The notes beneath the pieces are model-generated. The model had not been told where the DNA came from and did not search any database. It was given only the letters and a program-made list of their open reading frames with translations. Below are positions 10,901 to 17,548 of a DNA stretch of 36,513 bases, piece by piece. This stretch comes from an uncultured Saprospiraceae bacterium. Lineage in GTDB: Bacteria; Bacteroidota; Bacteroidia; Chitinophagales; Saprospiraceae. How positions within the stretch are numbered: position 1 is the first letter of the stretch; each line of letters opens with the position of its first letter. A program made the translations under genes and the position numbers. The DNA is taken from assembly GCA_937967615.1 (NCBI GenBank), contig CALCMJ010000140.1, positions 1-36,513 of the forward strand, given 5' to 3'.

Positions 10901-11101
10901 TTAGGATATTATGAAAGTACGGGCGATCTTTCTACGGATTTCTTTTTTAGCAGATTGCCCAAAGGATCCTATGTTTTTGAGTATCCATTAAGAGCACAAC
11001 ATGCAGGAGATTTTTCAAATGGGCTTACAACTATCCAATGTATGTATGCGCCAGAATATACAAGTCACAGTCAGGGTATTGAGATAAAGATTTCTGACTA
11101 G
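4982..11101 (+). CDS. Alpha-2-macroglobulin family protein with thioester and a TonB-plug-like insert
   Basis: A 2039-residue secreted protein. The N-terminal signal peptide (about residues 1-22, hydrophobic L-L-I-T-T-I-A-M core) has no lipobox, so it is not an obvious lipoprotein. A long helical N-terminal region is followed by MG-type beta domains; F-T-D-R-S-I-Y-R-P-G-Q near residue 595 is the usual MG2 entry motif. The A2M core begins at V-R-S-N-L-N-E-T-V-F-F-F-P near 1260, and A-L-T-S-W-N-L-F-A marks the conserved strand. The thioester motif C-T-E-Q is intact (Cys1497, Gln1500). Bacterial A2Ms are thought to trap proteases by bait cleavage and thioester capture. Just before the A2M core, residues 1217-1247 read like a TonB-receptor plug (I-S-I-R-G-S-R ... 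Y-Y-I-D-G-V-R). The pbpC gene often beside these proteins is absent; a YdjM-like gene follows 34 bases on. Confidence 0.9.
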   Translation: MHMKLLITTIAMSLALFSLMSFEQNPVYDFEKAWKEVAKFEKEKLPKSAREKVEEIYEMALRENNQLQITKSTIYKAKFELALHEDGFARVVRLLESEIERTKAPSKQVLQTVTARVYHNYLLSNLHKIQQRTTLQLDDDKEPENWSTNVFTHRIRSLVHASIENPESTDYPLEEYKELVQNYSNEAVVFKPSLYDLLVDEAIVTINAIGNMEVQPSYVFSLKEPEALGNVDEFNTLNFETRDTNSSVYLNLKLFQKILGWNKAKGRKTALFETDLQRLTYVYSHIIHGDKDSLYLKQLNQMTLDYEGQPQYSMLLYHLSQYYYNKGAQMRGQGYHEYFIKSKEYADQIIQDFPKTEGARSVTHIYNNLYKKTTRLHIERITPIDAPILAQVHYKNVNKLFLKLLRLSDEEVKNFVDDNQREARKKLLNLKSIRDWSVDLPLDGSYRLQTAEFAMEGLPNGNYVLISASNNDFDAKESAVYFAFFQSTNIGYAFSPSNSGAEIRVMDRITGAPLKAAKLDIYDSFYNRNERRNVVQLDRSVTTNDEGIANLKGGRDHRQLLHITHGEDSNFFNHQIYTHWNNNSRARTEDIVFTDRSIYRPGQTLHYKVLSLDRDARSIPKISPNRNLEITLKDANYQEVSKQKLTTNAFGACAGTFVLPEGVLKGNMKLSVNGRQVHSFRVEEYKRPKFYVEIDTLSTVYQLNDDVKINAIAKTFAGTNLDGAQVFYRVYRQAHFPYYYWRRPISGQSEMEIINGNLETDADGKVQIEFKAIPDASISSENKPVYHYRVVVDITDINGETQSKSKTVIIGTLSRQIHLDISQEIERRDKKSLSIAVKDHNGALQASKGNLTLYKQEDDPRFYKQRYWSFPDTVLLSKREFESQFPDYRFTEKKNAYNWEKLNEIGKISFDTAKDKVIELDQIKESGSYIVKATVIDKNGEEIEKVATFNIYDEKNDRYPRSKIIYSKESKKELQPGEKYSLKLATSEDVLNVFYKIEKRNTKVDSKWIKLDKSSEITCSVEDEDRGGFLIHYAFIKNNRYYSQNQKVNVPWKNKDLEISFTSIRNKVLPGAEEEIQIKIKGDKKDKVAAELLAGMYDASLDQFVSHSWEKRLYPEYYSRMNENAVFFHQAQNQQFYFRNRNYNKFEYKGKNRVLPNLNYFELIQFTIRGLGQQWFNSEVQEGSAMMGERRMEKSAAAPMMDQSLPTKDIGAIAATSAGISNDSDDNISIRGSRAGATDYYIDGVRVGDGGGGSVVKELKDIPVRSNLNETVFFFPELKTDEQGNVIFSYKMNEALTSWNLFAFAHDKDLRYGFAKQEIVTQKDIMVFPNPPRFFRDNDKITFSAKVSNISDKDLSVDVQLDLFDAVSMEKVDSKLALQNKTQTIQISKGGSGVVKWNLNIPNRELDALNYKVIAQAGKHTDGEENTIPILTDRVLVTETLPFTVNPNSTKKVRFEKMANSNSTTLVHENFALEYTSNPAWYAVQALPYLMKYPYKCTEQVMNRYYANTLASHISNAHPRIKSVFDQWKREDSDALISNLEKNQELKSALLKETPWVLAAKSETEQKKNIALLFDLNKMASEKKKAIQTIRDRQLYNGGFPWFTGGRADRYITQNVLETIGHLVKLNVVALDEDPNLLQIVNQGISYIDKELEKEYQRISNLSSSADNLSYLAAHYLYVRSFFKDIEHQGGTKTSFDYYLNQAKRNAINRGIYHTAMLTLALHRFGDTDKANELKKSLLERAFEHEELGLYWNEGNGYNWYELPIERHSLLLETMSELGEPTEKIDKMKLWLLRSKHTNNWKTTKATSSAIYALLIENEKKGMSSWITEDDATEFSISGKALNFDKEETGTAYVKKSWSKTEITPELTELEVKNNNDHVGWGSMYWQYFEEMDKVESFEETPLKLKKQLYKVVYGDKGEELIALDGGLKIGDKIVVRIELVVDRTMEYVHMKDMRASGLEPINVLSSYKWGHGLGYYESTGDLSTDFFFSRLPKGSYVFEYPLRAQHAGDFSNGLTTIQCMYAPEYTSHSQGIEIKISD

Positions 11102-11135
11102 TTTAATTTATATACTTTTAAGTTAAATTGAAAAT

Positions 11136-11669
11136 TTGGCCTCAGCGTTTGCACATGCATTTAGCGCCTTCGCAATAGGGAAGGTGTTTCCTAAAGCCCT
11201 AATAAGTAAAACTGTGATTACTCTGGGTATTCTGTCTGCAGTAATGCCAGACGCAGATGTAATTGCATTTCGTTTTGGAATTCCTTATGAACATATGTTT
11301 GGCCATAGAGGGATCACGCACTCGTTCTTTTTCGCTGCGATTTGGGCTTTGTTACTAATAGGGATATTTCATGCTAAAGATATTACTAAGGACAAGAAAG
11401 TAGTCTTCTTGTATTATTTTATTGCAACTGCATCGCATGGTATTCTAGATGGATTGACCACTGGGGGAAGAGGAGTTGCTTTTTTTGCGCCTCTTCTTGA
11501 TCAACGTTATTTTTTACCTTGGAAAATAATTAAAGTTTCTCCCTTAAGTATCGAACGATTTTTTTCCGAGTGGGGAATGCAGGTGATAATGAGTGAGGCT
11601 TTCTGGGTAGGTATACCTAGCCTACTCCTGATTTTTTTAGGATATTATATGAACAGAAAGAAGCAGTAA
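11136..11669 (+). CDS. YdjM/DUF457-type membrane-bound metal-dependent hydrolase
   Basis: A 177-residue integral membrane protein of the DUF457 (YbcI/YdjM, LexA-regulated in E. coli) group, annotated as predicted metal-dependent hydrolases; the substrate is unknown. It begins A-S-A-F-A-H-A-F and contains M-P-D-A-D and H-R-G-I-T-H-S, conserved motifs of the family and likely metal ligands. Four hydrophobic segments are visible (about 20-38, 60-80, 88-105 and 152-170). The start is TTG at 11136: an in-frame TAA lies four codons upstream with no ATG or GTG between, and the family N terminus fits exactly here. The gene is 34 bases after the A2M gene on the same strand and may be cotranscribed. 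Only two bases separate its stop from the convergent barrel-protein gene. Confidence 0.85.
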   Translation: MASAFAHAFSAFAIGKVFPKALISKTVITLGILSAVMPDADVIAFRFGIPYEHMFGHRGITHSFFFAAIWALLLIGIFHAKDITKDKKVVFLYYFIATASHGILDGLTTGGRGVAFFAPLLDQRYFLPWKIIKVSPLSIERFFSEWGMQVIMSEAFWVGIPSLLLIFLGYYMNRKKQ

Positions 11670-11671
11670 GA

Positions 11672-13126
11672 CTAGAACCTATATCCAAATCGAATTTTGG
11701 ATTCTAAAACAATTGGTTTAGAAGAATACGCTGCATGTTTACTCCAGTCATTCAAGCTATAGCTTCCCTGTATCCCAATTCCCATATAGCTTCTGTCATT
11801 TAACTTGTAATTAATGCCAGAGCTAAATAGTAAACTAAAACTAGATTGAATCTTATACAAGTTGTTTTGATAATCAATGACTTCATAAGTACTTTGCTCT
11901 CCCTGGTCACTTATTATAGCTTTTCCAGTACTAGATGACTTTAAATTAAATTGGACTCCAGCACCTGAAGTAAATTGGAAGCTTTCACTTAGATTCCATT
12001 TTCTTCTAGCAAGCACTGGTAGCGAGAAGAGTTTTGTGCTATTATAATTCAGTACACGCTGCCAATATATAGCACTCACGTTTTTATTTGAAAAATGGTA
12101 AGTAGAATCCTTACTTATTGTATTGACTTCGATAAGTGTCAATACATCTTTGTTTTCAATGATTTCTTTTTCATTATAATAGTCAAATACACTTTCTAAG
12201 GATTTATAAGAAAGGCCACTACTTATGCTCCAGTTTGGACTTAGCTCGTAGGCTAAAAGGAGTTGTCCCGCAAATCCTACTCTTCCTCTATTAAAAGAAG
12301 TCTTAACCTGTCCTAGCTCATCTCCTCCGAAGTTTGGAGTAAAGTAATTTGCTCCAAGACTCAACTCAATTGTGTAATGATTTGGGTTTATTAGAATAGA
12401 TTCTTTTTCAGGTTTGACAAGTGGTATCTGTATTTCAGAAATAGAAATATTAGAAGATAGGAAATCTTGTAATCGCTTTGTTTGAATCTCAGGGATACGC
12501 ACAATCAAAAGCTTAAACTTATTGGATTGAGCTAAGGGCACCTGAACAGTAGATTTTGTAATTCTTGAGCCTATACTAGAATGTTTTACCGTGCCATCAA
12601 AAACAGTTTCAGAATTCGTTTGAATGTTTGAATTGCTATTATGACTAACAGCAGAAGGAATTGTACTACCGGATGAATTGATGCTTTTCTCTTCTAATGT
12701 CGTTTTCTTCTCTGGAAAAGTATTATTTGTGGCATCTGCTAAAGAGGACGGTACCCTAATACTTTGTACATTATTATTGTTCTCAGTCTCTGGGTTTAGT
12801 GTTTGTAATGGAGCAGAATACTTTAAGTTTGAATCCAGTTCCTTCTTTCCGACAAGAGTTTCATTTTGTGTTTTATCTAATTCAATACCTGTAATAGCCG
12901 TCTTTTTTGATTTTTTGTTTGCTAAAAATAGAACAAGAAGGATAGATGATATTAATAGGATTGAAGAAATTAATACGTGCCATATAAAACGTTTTTTCTC
13001 GTCAACTATTTGATTTTCCCTATCTACCCTAGATAAGATGCCAGCATTCATTTGCTCCCATGACATAGTCTCAGGGAGTTTATCCTCATCTCTTAAAATT
13101 TGCTTTAAGTGTTCGTTTTTAGCCAT
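11672..13126 (-). CDS. Putative trans-envelope anti-sigma-like protein with C-terminal outer-membrane beta-barrel
   Basis: A 484-residue protein in three parts. Residues 1-46 are a charged, probably cytoplasmic segment with M-S-W-E-Q-M near position 21, like the short W-containing heads of Bacteroidota proteins encoded beside sigma factors. Residues 47-69 are one strong hydrophobic helix. Residues 70-250 are a Ser/Thr/Asn-rich, low-complexity linker long enough to cross the periplasm. From about 252 to the end, alternating beta strands (Y-T-I-E-L-S-L-G-A-N-Y) finish in R-F-G-Y-R-F, an aromatic end typical of outer-membrane barrels. Its start overlaps the ECF sigma stop by eight bases, indicating tight coupling. 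Anti-sigma function is inferred from position and layout; no canonical FecR or zinc-anti-sigma motif is seen. Confidence 0.72.
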   Translation of the reverse strand: MAKNEHLKQILRDEDKLPETMSWEQMNAGILSRVDRENQIVDEKKRFIWHVLISSILLISSILLVLFLANKKSKKTAITGIELDKTQNETLVGKKELDSNLKYSAPLQTLNPETENNNNVQSIRVPSSLADATNNTFPEKKTTLEEKSINSSGSTIPSAVSHNSNSNIQTNSETVFDGTVKHSSIGSRITKSTVQVPLAQSNKFKLLIVRIPEIQTKRLQDFLSSNISISEIQIPLVKPEKESILINPNHYTIELSLGANYFTPNFGGDELGQVKTSFNRGRVGFAGQLLLAYELSPNWSISSGLSYKSLESVFDYYNEKEIIENKDVLTLIEVNTISKDSTYHFSNKNVSAIYWQRVLNYNSTKLFSLPVLARRKWNLSESFQFTSGAGVQFNLKSSSTGKAIISDQGEQSTYEVIDYQNNLYKIQSSFSLLFSSGINYKLNDRSYMGIGIQGSYSLNDWSKHAAYSSKPIVLESKIRFGYRF

Positions 13127-13667
13127 AGGTAAAATTTTTAATGTCGACTAATTGTTTTTTCTTTATCCAATGAATAGCTCTAGATAATTGTGATCTTGAT
13201 GTTTCAGCTGTAATTCCTAGCATTTCTGCAATCTCCTTGTGTTTGTAGTCGTCAATGACGGAAAGCAAGAAAATAGTGCGGTACCCCGTGGGCATTTTTA
13301 AAAGTAATTTTTCAATATCTTCTTTCTTTAATGCACTAAAATCAATTTCTGTCTCTCCAATGTTTTCATGTTCAAGATCCATTGGAACAAATAAATTTAA
13401 TGTTTTCCTTTTTCTGAGAATTGCAATGGATTGATAAATTGAAATTTGAGCGATCCATGATTTAAATTTTCCTTTGGCAGGATCGTATTTGTTCAAGGAG
13501 AGAAAAATTTGAGCAAAAATTTCTTGCATTGCATCTTTCCTAAATTCAACTTCATATATGTAGGACTTAACAATAGTATAAACATAAGGAGCGCACTTTT
13601 CATAGCACTCCTTAAAAGCTTGTTGCTCCTTATGTTTACATCTATCTATTGTTTCTTGTGAAATCAT
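13119..13667 (-). CDS. ECF RNA polymerase sigma factor (sigma-70 family)
   Basis: A 182-residue ECF sigma factor that would direct RNA polymerase to a small regulon, probably including its own operon. Region 2 is visible at about 20-90 (A-P-Y-V-Y-T-I-V, then R-K-D-A-M-Q-E-I-F-A-Q-I-F, the DA.QE.F-type core-binding motif, then F-K-S-W-I-A-Q-I-S). Region 4 lies at about 120-170 with the helix-turn-helix H-K-E-I-A-E-M-L-G-I-T-A-E-T-S-R-S-Q-L-S-R-A. It lies 19 bases downstream of the repeat lipoprotein gene and overlaps the barrel-protein gene by eight bases. The usual anti-sigma partner family was not found; the overlapping barrel protein is the candidate. Target promoters cannot be predicted from the sequence alone. 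Confidence 0.94.
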   Translation of the reverse strand: MISQETIDRCKHKEQQAFKECYEKCAPYVYTIVKSYIYEVEFRKDAMQEIFAQIFLSLNKYDPAKGKFKSWIAQISIYQSIAILRKRKTLNLFVPMDLEHENIGETEIDFSALKKEDIEKLLLKMPTGYRTIFLLSVIDDYKHKEIAEMLGITAETSRSQLSRAIHWIKKKQLVDIKNFTYG

Positions 13668-13686
13668 TTCTAACTAAAGCCTTTGC

Positions 13687-14898
13687 TTAAGAGCATTCTT
13701 CTACAAGCTCAGATAACTCTTCATAATTTTCTAGAACGACCTCACTTCCATCTTCATTGAGCGTAACTGTTATAGGGAACACTACTTCAAAAAATGGATC
13801 AGTGATATTCTCCAATAACATGATCATTTCTTCTATAGAATTCAAGACAATATCATCTTGGTTTTCATAATCCAGTGTGACTGGGAAGCTTATCGTAAAG
13901 CAGGCATCTCCGGGTTCATCCAAATCTGAGCTACCAATTAACAATGCAAATAGAGCTGACAAACCATCTCCTCCAATTGAAATCGTCCAACATTCTTCCA
14001 TCGCTTCTTCAAATTCTTCTTCATTATTTACTATGACTTCTTCGCCTTCAACGTTTATAAGTGTAAGAGGGAAGGCATATCCTGCAAGAGAACCAGTTAG
14101 CATGAGTTCGCAAAGTTCTTCATGTGTATTCACTGTTACAGTAGTTCCATCTTCAAGTATTACATCTAGTGGGAATTCAATCATGTAGCATCCTATATAG
14201 TCAAAACCAGTTTCCCAGTCCCAAATAATAGAATCTCCTGGATCAAACTCATTACAAGAAAAAAGTGCAGTAAAAATCTCATCATTATTTTCTGTCACTA
14301 CTTCTTCGCCTACTTCATCAATTAGAGTAATAGGGAAAACAAAGAAGTATAATTCCTCAGCTATAGCCCCATTAAATTCAGCCTCATTATTTACCGTGAC
14401 AGTTTCACCGTCAGTGTCTGTCAGATCTAATGGATATTGAAGCGTGTAACATGAATTGTCATAGTTAATTAAGTACGCAGGAAAATCTCCTTCTTCCCAA
14501 CCACCGTCAGGTAAGCATTCTGCAAATAATTCGACTAGTTCCTCAACATTACTTACTGAGCTTACTTCACCATCTGGAAAACTTACATCTAGTGGATAGA
14601 CAAAATCTACTATGAATGTGCCATTCGTCTCTAAATCTTCAAGATCAGTAATGTCATTTATTGGATACTCAATGCCACTAGAATCTACCATACTAAATGG
14701 AAATGTGATGACAAAACATCCTAGATCTAGCCCTTCTTCAACTGGAAGAGTACGAGATACAAGTGGATTTGTTTCTACAACTTCAGGAGTGTCCGGTGGA
14801 GTAATTACCCCTCCGCCATCAATATTGTCTTTTTGACATGCTGTAAACATAAATACAAGCGCAAAAAGTGGTATAAATATTCTATTAAACAGTTTCAT
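13687..14898 (-). CDS. Acidic repeat lipoprotein (four Cys-bounded tandem modules)
   Basis: A 403-residue lipoprotein that I do not recognise. The signal peptide ends in F-T-A-C with Cys21, followed by Q-K-D-N, close to the Capnocytophaga-type surface export signal (Q-K-D-D-E), so it may be exposed on the cell surface. The mature part is four consecutive modules of about 70-100 residues. Each opens with Cys-[FY] in the style C-[FY]-x-[IL]-x-[FY]-P-[LVF] and consists of two half-units: F/Y-P-[LI]-x[LV]-x(3)-x-G-x(2)-V-x-V-x-[ND] followed by an acidic helix (N-x-E-E-[LF]); the second half of most modules ends in E-C or S-C. The protein is very acidic. It is the first gene of the operon with the ECF sigma factor, so it could be a sensor, ligand-binder or anchor for that system; this is an inference from gene order. 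Confidence 0.8.
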   Translation of the reverse strand: MKLFNRIFIPLFALVFMFTACQKDNIDGGGVITPPDTPEVVETNPLVSRTLPVEEGLDLGCFVITFPFSMVDSSGIEYPINDITDLEDLETNGTFIVDFVYPLDVSFPDGEVSSVSNVEELVELFAECLPDGGWEEGDFPAYLINYDNSCYTLQYPLDLTDTDGETVTVNNEAEFNGAIAEELYFFVFPITLIDEVGEEVVTENNDEIFTALFSCNEFDPGDSIIWDWETGFDYIGCYMIEFPLDVILEDGTTVTVNTHEELCELMLTGSLAGYAFPLTLINVEGEEVIVNNEEEFEEAMEECWTISIGGDGLSALFALLIGSSDLDEPGDACFTISFPVTLDYENQDDIVLNSIEEMIMLLENITDPFFEVVFPITVTLNEDGSEVVLENYEELSELVEECS

Positions 14899-14942
14899 AT
14901 ATTTTATGATTTTTAAAAATTAGCAATTAAACAATGGTTTCT

Positions 14943-14991
14943 AGAACGTTCTCAAGCTAATATTAGAGGGATTGCACTAAAACGTTGCACT
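14943..14991 (-). promoter_or_regulatory. Palindrome and direct repeat upstream of the sigma-factor operon
   Basis: AGAACGTTCT at 14943-14952 is a perfect 10-bp palindrome centred about 50 bases upstream of the lipoprotein ATG. Just beyond it TTGCACT occurs twice, at 14972-14978 and 14985-14991, a 13-bp direct repeat with AACGTT in its spacer. This suggests one or two protein-binding sites controlling the lipoprotein/sigma/barrel operon, possibly autoregulation. No convincing TTG/TAnnTTTG housekeeping promoter could be placed here. Confidence 0.4.
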
Positions 14992-15026
14992 TAGACTTAA
15001 AATTTTGTTTTTATTTTGATTTGGCC

Positions 15027-15572
15027 TTATATATCTACTATCCCGGAATCAAAACCATCTATACTGAACTGATTTTTTTCCTTCCAATACTCTTGTATTT
15101 TTTCTTTACCCTTATTCAAAGTCCATTTAGCTAGGAGGTCTCTGTCTTCTTTATATTCCATAATGGGAACACCAAAGCCACAAGAAGTTTGTACGCGCTC
15201 AATAGTCATCTCAATAATTTGTCTAGATCCAAGTGATTTAGATAAGTATCCTTCATAATTTTTAAATTCTTCATCTCTAGGGTGGTATGCTCTGGAAGTT
15301 CCGTAAAGTCTTAAGATTAGTGGCTTGCCCTCAAAGGCACAGAACATGATTGTCATTCTGTTCAATAGACGAAGATGTGCCGCAGTTTCGTTTCCGCTTC
15401 CTGTCAGATTAAGCCATATTAGTTTATTAGAATTTAGGATATGAAGAGAATCCAATCCTTTAGGAGAGACATTGATGGTGCCATTTTGTGCAGCCGTTCC
15501 TACAAAGAATAGTTTTTGTTTGAGAATAAACTCTTTTAATTCTGTTGTTAATTCATTATAGAATTTTGCCAT
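15027..15572 (-). CDS. Pyridoxamine 5'-phosphate oxidase-like flavoprotein
   Basis: A 181-residue cytoplasmic protein of the PNPOx-like split-barrel superfamily, which binds FMN (or F420/haem in some branches). Supporting features are the early strand F-F-V-G-T-A-A with N-V-S-P-K-G-L-D (a common PNPOx-like phosphate-loop pattern), W-L-N-L-T-G-S-G-N-E-T-A-A-H-L near residues 50-65, and M-I-M-F-C-A-F. This matches the branch annotated only as 'pyridoxamine 5'-phosphate oxidase family protein', not the biosynthetic PdxH. The likely activity is an unspecified redox reaction. The gene stands between the sigma operon and the phosphatase lipoprotein gene, 40 bases after the latter's start on the same strand. 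No signal peptide. The true substrate cannot be read from the sequence. Confidence 0.85.
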   Translation of the reverse strand: MAKFYNELTTELKEFILKQKLFFVGTAAQNGTINVSPKGLDSLHILNSNKLIWLNLTGSGNETAAHLRLLNRMTIMFCAFEGKPLILRLYGTSRAYHPRDEEFKNYEGYLSKSLGSRQIIEMTIERVQTSCGFGVPIMEYKEDRDLLAKWTLNKGKEKIQEYWKEKNQFSIDGFDSGIVDI

Positions 15573-15612
15573 CGTCCTATTCTTATTTGAAGTTGAAAAT
15601 TAAGGCTTGTGT

Positions 15613-16446
15613 TTAGTATTTCTCAAATACAAGTTCAATCCAAAGAGGGTAGTGATCACTGGCAGTATTATTTGTCGCCTTTCCGGATCCTAATACTTTA
15701 AAGCCTTTCGTAAATACGTGGTCATTCCAAGGTTTTAATATCCCTCCAAAATATTCTCCAGTTGCTCCCACTTTTTCAGAAGCCCAGGTGAAATTGTTTT
15801 CTCTGTAATTATTGATCACGTAATCCGCCTCATTTCCAAGAAGAGTGTTGTAGTCACCACCTACTATTTGGTATTTGATCGTATCTCTTAGGTTGTAACG
15901 GATTAGACTATCTATTTGTTCAATTTTTTGTTTTTTAGGTAAACTTATAGTAGCAAGATGCGCAGAGACGACACGTACACTCTTATAGCCTATTTCAATA
16001 ACTGCACTAGTAGCAGCTCTTCGCGATATTTTTCCTATTGATTTGTTTGGGAAAATTAATTTTTCATCGCTGACAATAGGCCACTTGGAAAGAATGGAAT
16101 TTCCAATGTTATATTTATACTTGGGATAATAAACAATAGGGAAATAAGTATAATTATAACCTAGCGTTTTGGCTATAAGTATCGTTCCTGCTTCATTCAT
16201 TTCCTGCAGTAGAATGATATCAGCATCTTTAAGATTGTCTATATTTTGGAGTTCCTGAATTGCGCTTGGAACATCAAGTGAAAATTTAATATTATAAGAT
16301 ATAATTTTGATGCTGTCTTTTTCTGGGAAATTGAAAATAGTGTTGGATCTCCATACTGGTTTGTTTGTGTCTAAATATATTGGAGCAGATTTGCAAGCAG
16401 TTAACATTAGAGCACCCAAAAGGAAAAATTGAATTATTTTTATCAC
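15613..16446 (-). CDS. Endonuclease/exonuclease/phosphatase family lipoprotein
   Basis: A 277-residue protein with an SPII signal (M-L-T-A-C, Cys18), so it is membrane-anchored outside the cytoplasm. It has the metal-dependent EEP fold: K-I-I-S-Y-N-I-K (the N of the first motif) near residue 48, I-I-L-L-Q-E-M (catalytic Glu) near 80, V-V-S-A-H-L-A near 160, V-G-G-D-Y-N-T-L near 195 and a final S-D-H-Y-P-L-W, the catalytic Asp-His pair. All key motifs are present, so it is probably active as a phosphodiesterase or phosphatase. The substrate could be nucleic acid, inositol phosphate or sphingomyelin-like lipid and cannot be told from the sequence. Length is usual for the family. Confidence 0.88.
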   Translation of the reverse strand: MIKIIQFFLLGALMLTACKSAPIYLDTNKPVWRSNTIFNFPEKDSIKIISYNIKFSLDVPSAIQELQNIDNLKDADIILLQEMNEAGTILIAKTLGYNYTYFPIVYYPKYKYNIGNSILSKWPIVSDEKLIFPNKSIGKISRRAATSAVIEIGYKSVRVVSAHLATISLPKKQKIEQIDSLIRYNLRDTIKYQIVGGDYNTLLGNEADYVINNYRENNFTWASEKVGATGEYFGGILKPWNDHVFTKGFKVLGSGKATNNTASDHYPLWIELVFEKY

Positions 16447-16531
16447 AATGCTAATTTACAAAGATTCTAAGCCAAAAAAGAAGAGGCATCTATTTCTAGA
16501 TACCCCTTAAATTTAGTGCAATGAATTCTTG

Positions 16532-17215
16532 TTATAAATTTTTCCTGTATGGAAATTTTTTAGATATAGTATTGTTTATTTCTCGTACAGCATCATCTGG
16601 ATCCTTTCTCCAATCTAGATTACATTTCCTATCAATTGCCCAGAGAGCAATCCCTTCAGTACCGTCAATTAACCGTGCAGTCAGCTCTATCTTTGCGGAC
16701 CTCTTGAAAAGATGTTGTCCTATGATGTTGCCAGTTGTTCTAGGAATGATAACAGAACTTGCGATATCTACTAGTGCGGACTCCGTTCTACTTAGCATCT
16801 GATCCTTGTACATATTGACCTTTACTAATGCATCAACCCCTAGAATGGATGCAAGTTCAGTAGGATCGTATGTCCATGATTCTTCAATGCTAATGCCATT
16901 TTTTTCTAGTTTGGAATTTGTGATTCCTACATCTTGTATAGAAATCTGTACTTGATCATCGTCTATGCCAGATTCATCTAATAATTGATGGTACAAAGAT
17001 GCTTGAAATAATATTGACTCGTCCACGCGATGCGCAAGCAACTCTTCTGCCGTCATGTTATCAGGTATCCTTCCTGTGTAATGATTTGAAAATGGCAGAA
17101 CAGCAATTTTTCTGTGTTGAGGACTATATTCTTTATAGTCGTTTGTGATATATTTGCTTGGTCCGCATGCGGTTAGTAATGTCAGGCCGATTGTTAAGAG
17201 TAGTAAATTCTTCAT
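16532..17215 (-). CDS. Uncharacterised lipoprotein
   Basis: 227 residues starting at the ATG complementary to 17213-17215. A longer frame reaches 17326, but starting here puts a clean lipoprotein signal first (L-L-L-L-T-I-G-L-T-L-L-T-A-C, Cys17), and the extra 37 residues are polar and unlike a leader. The mature part starts with a strand R-K-I-A-V-L-P-F and then an S-I-L-F-Q helix; V-D-A-L-V-K-V-N-M and A-K-I-E-L-T-A-R-L-I-D near the C terminus resemble the alternating strand/helix pattern of CsgG/LpoB-like or TolB-N-like periplasmic folds, but I cannot assign one. It ends in a basic tail. It probably sits in the periplasm or on the inner leaflet of the outer membrane. Function unknown. Confidence 0.7.
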   Translation of the reverse strand: MKNLLLLTIGLTLLTACGPSKYITNDYKEYSPQHRKIAVLPFSNHYTGRIPDNMTAEELLAHRVDESILFQASLYHQLLDESGIDDDQVQISIQDVGITNSKLEKNGISIEESWTYDPTELASILGVDALVKVNMYKDQMLSRTESALVDIASSVIIPRTTGNIIGQHLFKRSAKIELTARLIDGTEGIALWAIDRKCNLDWRKDPDDAVREINNTISKKFPYRKNL

Positions 17216-17548
17216 AGTGATTGCATTTTGATTAATTTGAAGATATGTTTCAATCCTATCCAAGTCAATAGGATTGGTTCCATTTACCAGTTCTTTAACG
17301 GAAGATTTAGAAGACCTTAAGAACAATAGAAAAATATTATAAATTTATTAAGAATCGCTATTGTGCAGAATTAGAAAATGAACGCTGGCAATTGGTTTAA
17401 TATAATCTTGTTTATAAGGAAGAAGGGAAAAGTAGAAAAGCTGATTACTTTAGTTCTTTCATTCAAAGTCTAATAGATTATTTTACTTGATTTGTAAAAT
17501 ACAATACGCTGTAATTGAGTTTAATGTAGATTAAAACGTAAAATTAAT
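17216..17548. other. Intergenic region without a convincing gene
   Basis: 333 bases between a leftward and a rightward lipoprotein gene. Both promoters must lie here, but no clear TTG/TAnnTTTG pair was found. Two short frames (the leftward extension to 17326 and a 31-codon rightward frame from 17378) look like chance. AT-rich; no hairpin worth naming. Confidence 0.6.

Noticed and set aside
13877-14188. 103-codon frame opposite the repeat lipoprotein
   Set aside because: Antisense shadow of the acidic repeats, whose codon bias opens the opposite strand; serine-rich product without domain.
17216-17326. N-terminal extension of the 16532-17215 lipoprotein to 17326
   Set aside because: It would put 37 polar residues before a clear lipoprotein signal; the internal ATG at 17215 gives a normal SPII leader.
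17378-17473. 31-residue frame in the gap before the EGF-like lipoprotein
   Set aside because: Composition is not convincing, no terminator follows, and such frames are expected by chance in AT-rich DNA.
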